Shown here: piece by piece, positions 6,657-7,852 of the stretch | Numbering within the stretch: position 1 is the stretch's first letter | Layout: each line of letters starts with the position of its first letter | Source of the DNA: Actinomycetota bacterium | GTDB lineage: Bacteria > Actinomycetota > Actinomycetes > Nanopelagicales > Nanopelagicaceae | Length of the DNA: 7,852 bases | Reading direction: 5' to 3' | Assembly (NCBI GenBank): GCA_013205455.1 | Contig: JABMMO010000048.1 | Span: forward strand, 1-7,852 | Notes under the pieces: model-generated | The model's input: only the letters and a program-made list of their open reading frames with translations | Told to the model about the DNA's origin: nothing | Databases searched by the model: none | Program-made: the position numbers and the translations under genes

Positions 6657-7852
6657 GTGAACGAGAAATTTGACGTTGTAATTATCGGAGGCGGTCATAA
6701 CGGACTCGTTGCAGCCTGCTACTTAGCCCTATCTAATAAGAAAACCTTGATTCTAGAAGCGAAATCTGAATTGGGTGGCGCATCAACCAGCGTCCGAGCA
6801 TTTCCAGATTTTGATGCCAATCTTTCGAGATACTCATACTTAGTATCTTTACTGCCAGACCAAATCCTTAAAGATCTAGCTATAGATTTTGAAACTATAA
6901 GTCGAAAAGTTTCTTCGTTTACGCCAACAACCCGAAGCGCTAAAGATATTGGATTGCTAGTAAATAGAGAGCTAGATAACGAAAGCAAAGATTCATTTTT
7001 TGATTTAACTGGAAGTAATGCAGAGTATGAAAAATGGGATACTTTTTATAATGAGCTCTTTAAATTAGCCCAAGTAATTGCACCTACGATGCTTTCACCG
7101 CTCTTAACGCGAGCAGAGATGAAGCAGTTAGCCATCGATAACGGGTTATCGCAAGCTTGGAACAACTTTATCGAACGACCACTTGGTGAGGTGATTCGCC
7201 GTGAATTTAACGATGACTTAGTAAGAGGCGTGGTCTTGACTGATGCCCTGATTGGAACATTTACCCCAGCCGATAATTTGATGGCTAACATCTGTTTTCT
7301 TTATCATTTAATCGGTAATGGCACCGGAGAATGGAAAGTACCGCGCGGTGGCATGGGAGCTCTAGTTAAGAAATTAACTGCAAGAGCGCTGGAATTAGGC
7401 GTTGAAATCCGCACTGATTCTAAAGTCACAAAAATTGGTAATGAAGGTTCGCTTAAAACAGTTGAAGTAAATAACAAGGAAATAATCGCAACCGAATTTA
7501 TTGCAGCGAACTGTGCACCGCAAGTATTAGCAGAGATTCGCGGTGCTACGCCACCTAAATATACAAAAGGTTCACAATTAAAAATCAATATGTTGCTGAA
7601 GAAACTACCAAGGCTAAAGAGCGGTGCTGACCCAAAGGCAGCATTTGCTGGAACTTTCCACATCGATGAGAGCTACACTCAGTTTGAAAAAGCTTTTCAA
7701 GAAGCTGAATCCGGAAAAATTCCAAATATTATTCCAGCAGAGATGTATTGCCACACTCTTACGGATAACAGCATTCTTAGCGATGATTTAAATAAAGCGG
7801 GCTATCAAACCCTTACTCTATTTGCGATTCACACGCCAGCATCTTTATTTGA
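6657..7852 (+). CDS. FAD/NAD(P)-dependent oxidoreductase, phytoene-desaturase-like (COG1233, PYROXD2-like), 3' end outside window
   Basis: I translated this frame by hand; it runs without a stop from GTG at 6657 to the right edge, giving 398 complete codons. The N-terminus is an FAD-binding Rossmann unit: FDVVIIGGGHNGLVAAC at residues 5-21 with the dinucleotide glycines G11, G13 and G16, then E34 at the end of the second strand (TLILEA), the usual ribose-binding acid, and ELGGAS at 38-43. WKVPRGGMGALVKKL at 226-240 is a conserved motif of this group. GHNG favours the PYROXD2-like branch over true carotenoid desaturases; substrate is unknown. Relatives have over 500 residues, so roughly the last quarter, including the C-terminal FAD-contact segment, is missing. 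The start is chosen because it places the Rossmann strand six codons in; no Shine-Dalgarno precedes it. It is divergent from yajQ. Confidence 0.9.
   Translation, partial: MNEKFDVVIIGGGHNGLVAACYLALSNKKTLILEAKSELGGASTSVRAFPDFDANLSRYSYLVSLLPDQILKDLAIDFETISRKVSSFTPTTRSAKDIGLLVNRELDNESKDSFFDLTGSNAEYEKWDTFYNELFKLAQVIAPTMLSPLLTRAEMKQLAIDNGLSQAWNNFIERPLGEVIRREFNDDLVRGVVLTDALIGTFTPADNLMANICFLYHLIGNGTGEWKVPRGGMGALVKKLTARALELGVEIRTDSKVTKIGNEGSLKTVEVNNKEIIATEFIAANCAPQVLAEIRGATPPKYTKGSQLKINMLLKKLPRLKSGADPKAAFAGTFHIDESYTQFEKAFQEAESGKIPNIIPAEMYCHTLTDNSILSDDLNKAGYQTLTLFAIHTPASLF

Noticed and set aside
6719..7663. Three - strand open frames (about 6719-6988, 7046-7291 and 7304-7663).
   Set aside because: All are antisense to the continuous oxidoreductase frame that has clear FAD-binding motifs; none has a recognisable domain.
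4240..7852. A carotenoid or retinal pathway cluster (prenyl synthase as CrtE, oxidoreductase as CrtI).
   Set aside because: The synthase sits at the end of the nuo operon and has long-chain-type residues before its first aspartate motif. The oxidoreductase has a GHNG Rossmann motif typical of the PYROXD2-like branch. Two unrelated - strand genes lie between, and no phytoene synthase or cyclase is visible.

Overview
The window reads as an ordinary stretch of core chromosome from a low-GC actinobacterium. A few sampled lines give roughly 40 % G+C with wide local swings. Two features point to Actinobacteria: the NuoL segment reads QSWLGDAM where many other bacteria have a TWLPDAM-like stretch, and NuoN carries a hydrophilic ASAVPGSEEE insertion. 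The low G+C and tight packing would suit a streamlined freshwater lineage such as Nanopelagicales (acI), but that placement is inference and was not tested by a search.

Layout. Bases 1-4226 hold the distal end of a nuo (NADH-quinone oxidoreductase, complex I) operon on the + strand: the 3' two-thirds of nuoL, cut by the left edge, then complete nuoM and nuoN, the three antiporter-like proton-pumping subunits. A trans-type polyprenyl diphosphate synthase (4240-5235) follows 13 bases later and is probably co-transcribed. It likely makes the isoprenoid tail of the menaquinone that complex I reduces. Convergent to this block, on the - strand, are yajQ (6099-6587) and rarD (5203-6093), spaced like a two-gene operon. 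The 3' end of rarD overlaps the 3' end of the polyprenyl synthase gene by 33 bases. A 69-base divergent region (6588-6656) separates yajQ from a + strand FAD-dependent oxidoreductase of the phytoene-desaturase-like (COG1233/PYROXD2-like) group. That gene starts with GTG at 6657, stays open to the right edge, and may be translated from a leaderless mRNA.

How the genes fit together: NuoL/M/N form most of the membrane arm of complex I, and the prenyl synthase plausibly supplies its quinone substrate. RarD (EamA-type permease), YajQ (small nucleotide-binding protein) and the oxidoreductase have no obvious functional link to respiration or to each other. I see no RNA genes, mobile elements, CRISPR arrays or long repeats. 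No stretch over 300 bases lacks a gene, and nothing convincingly points to a new system.
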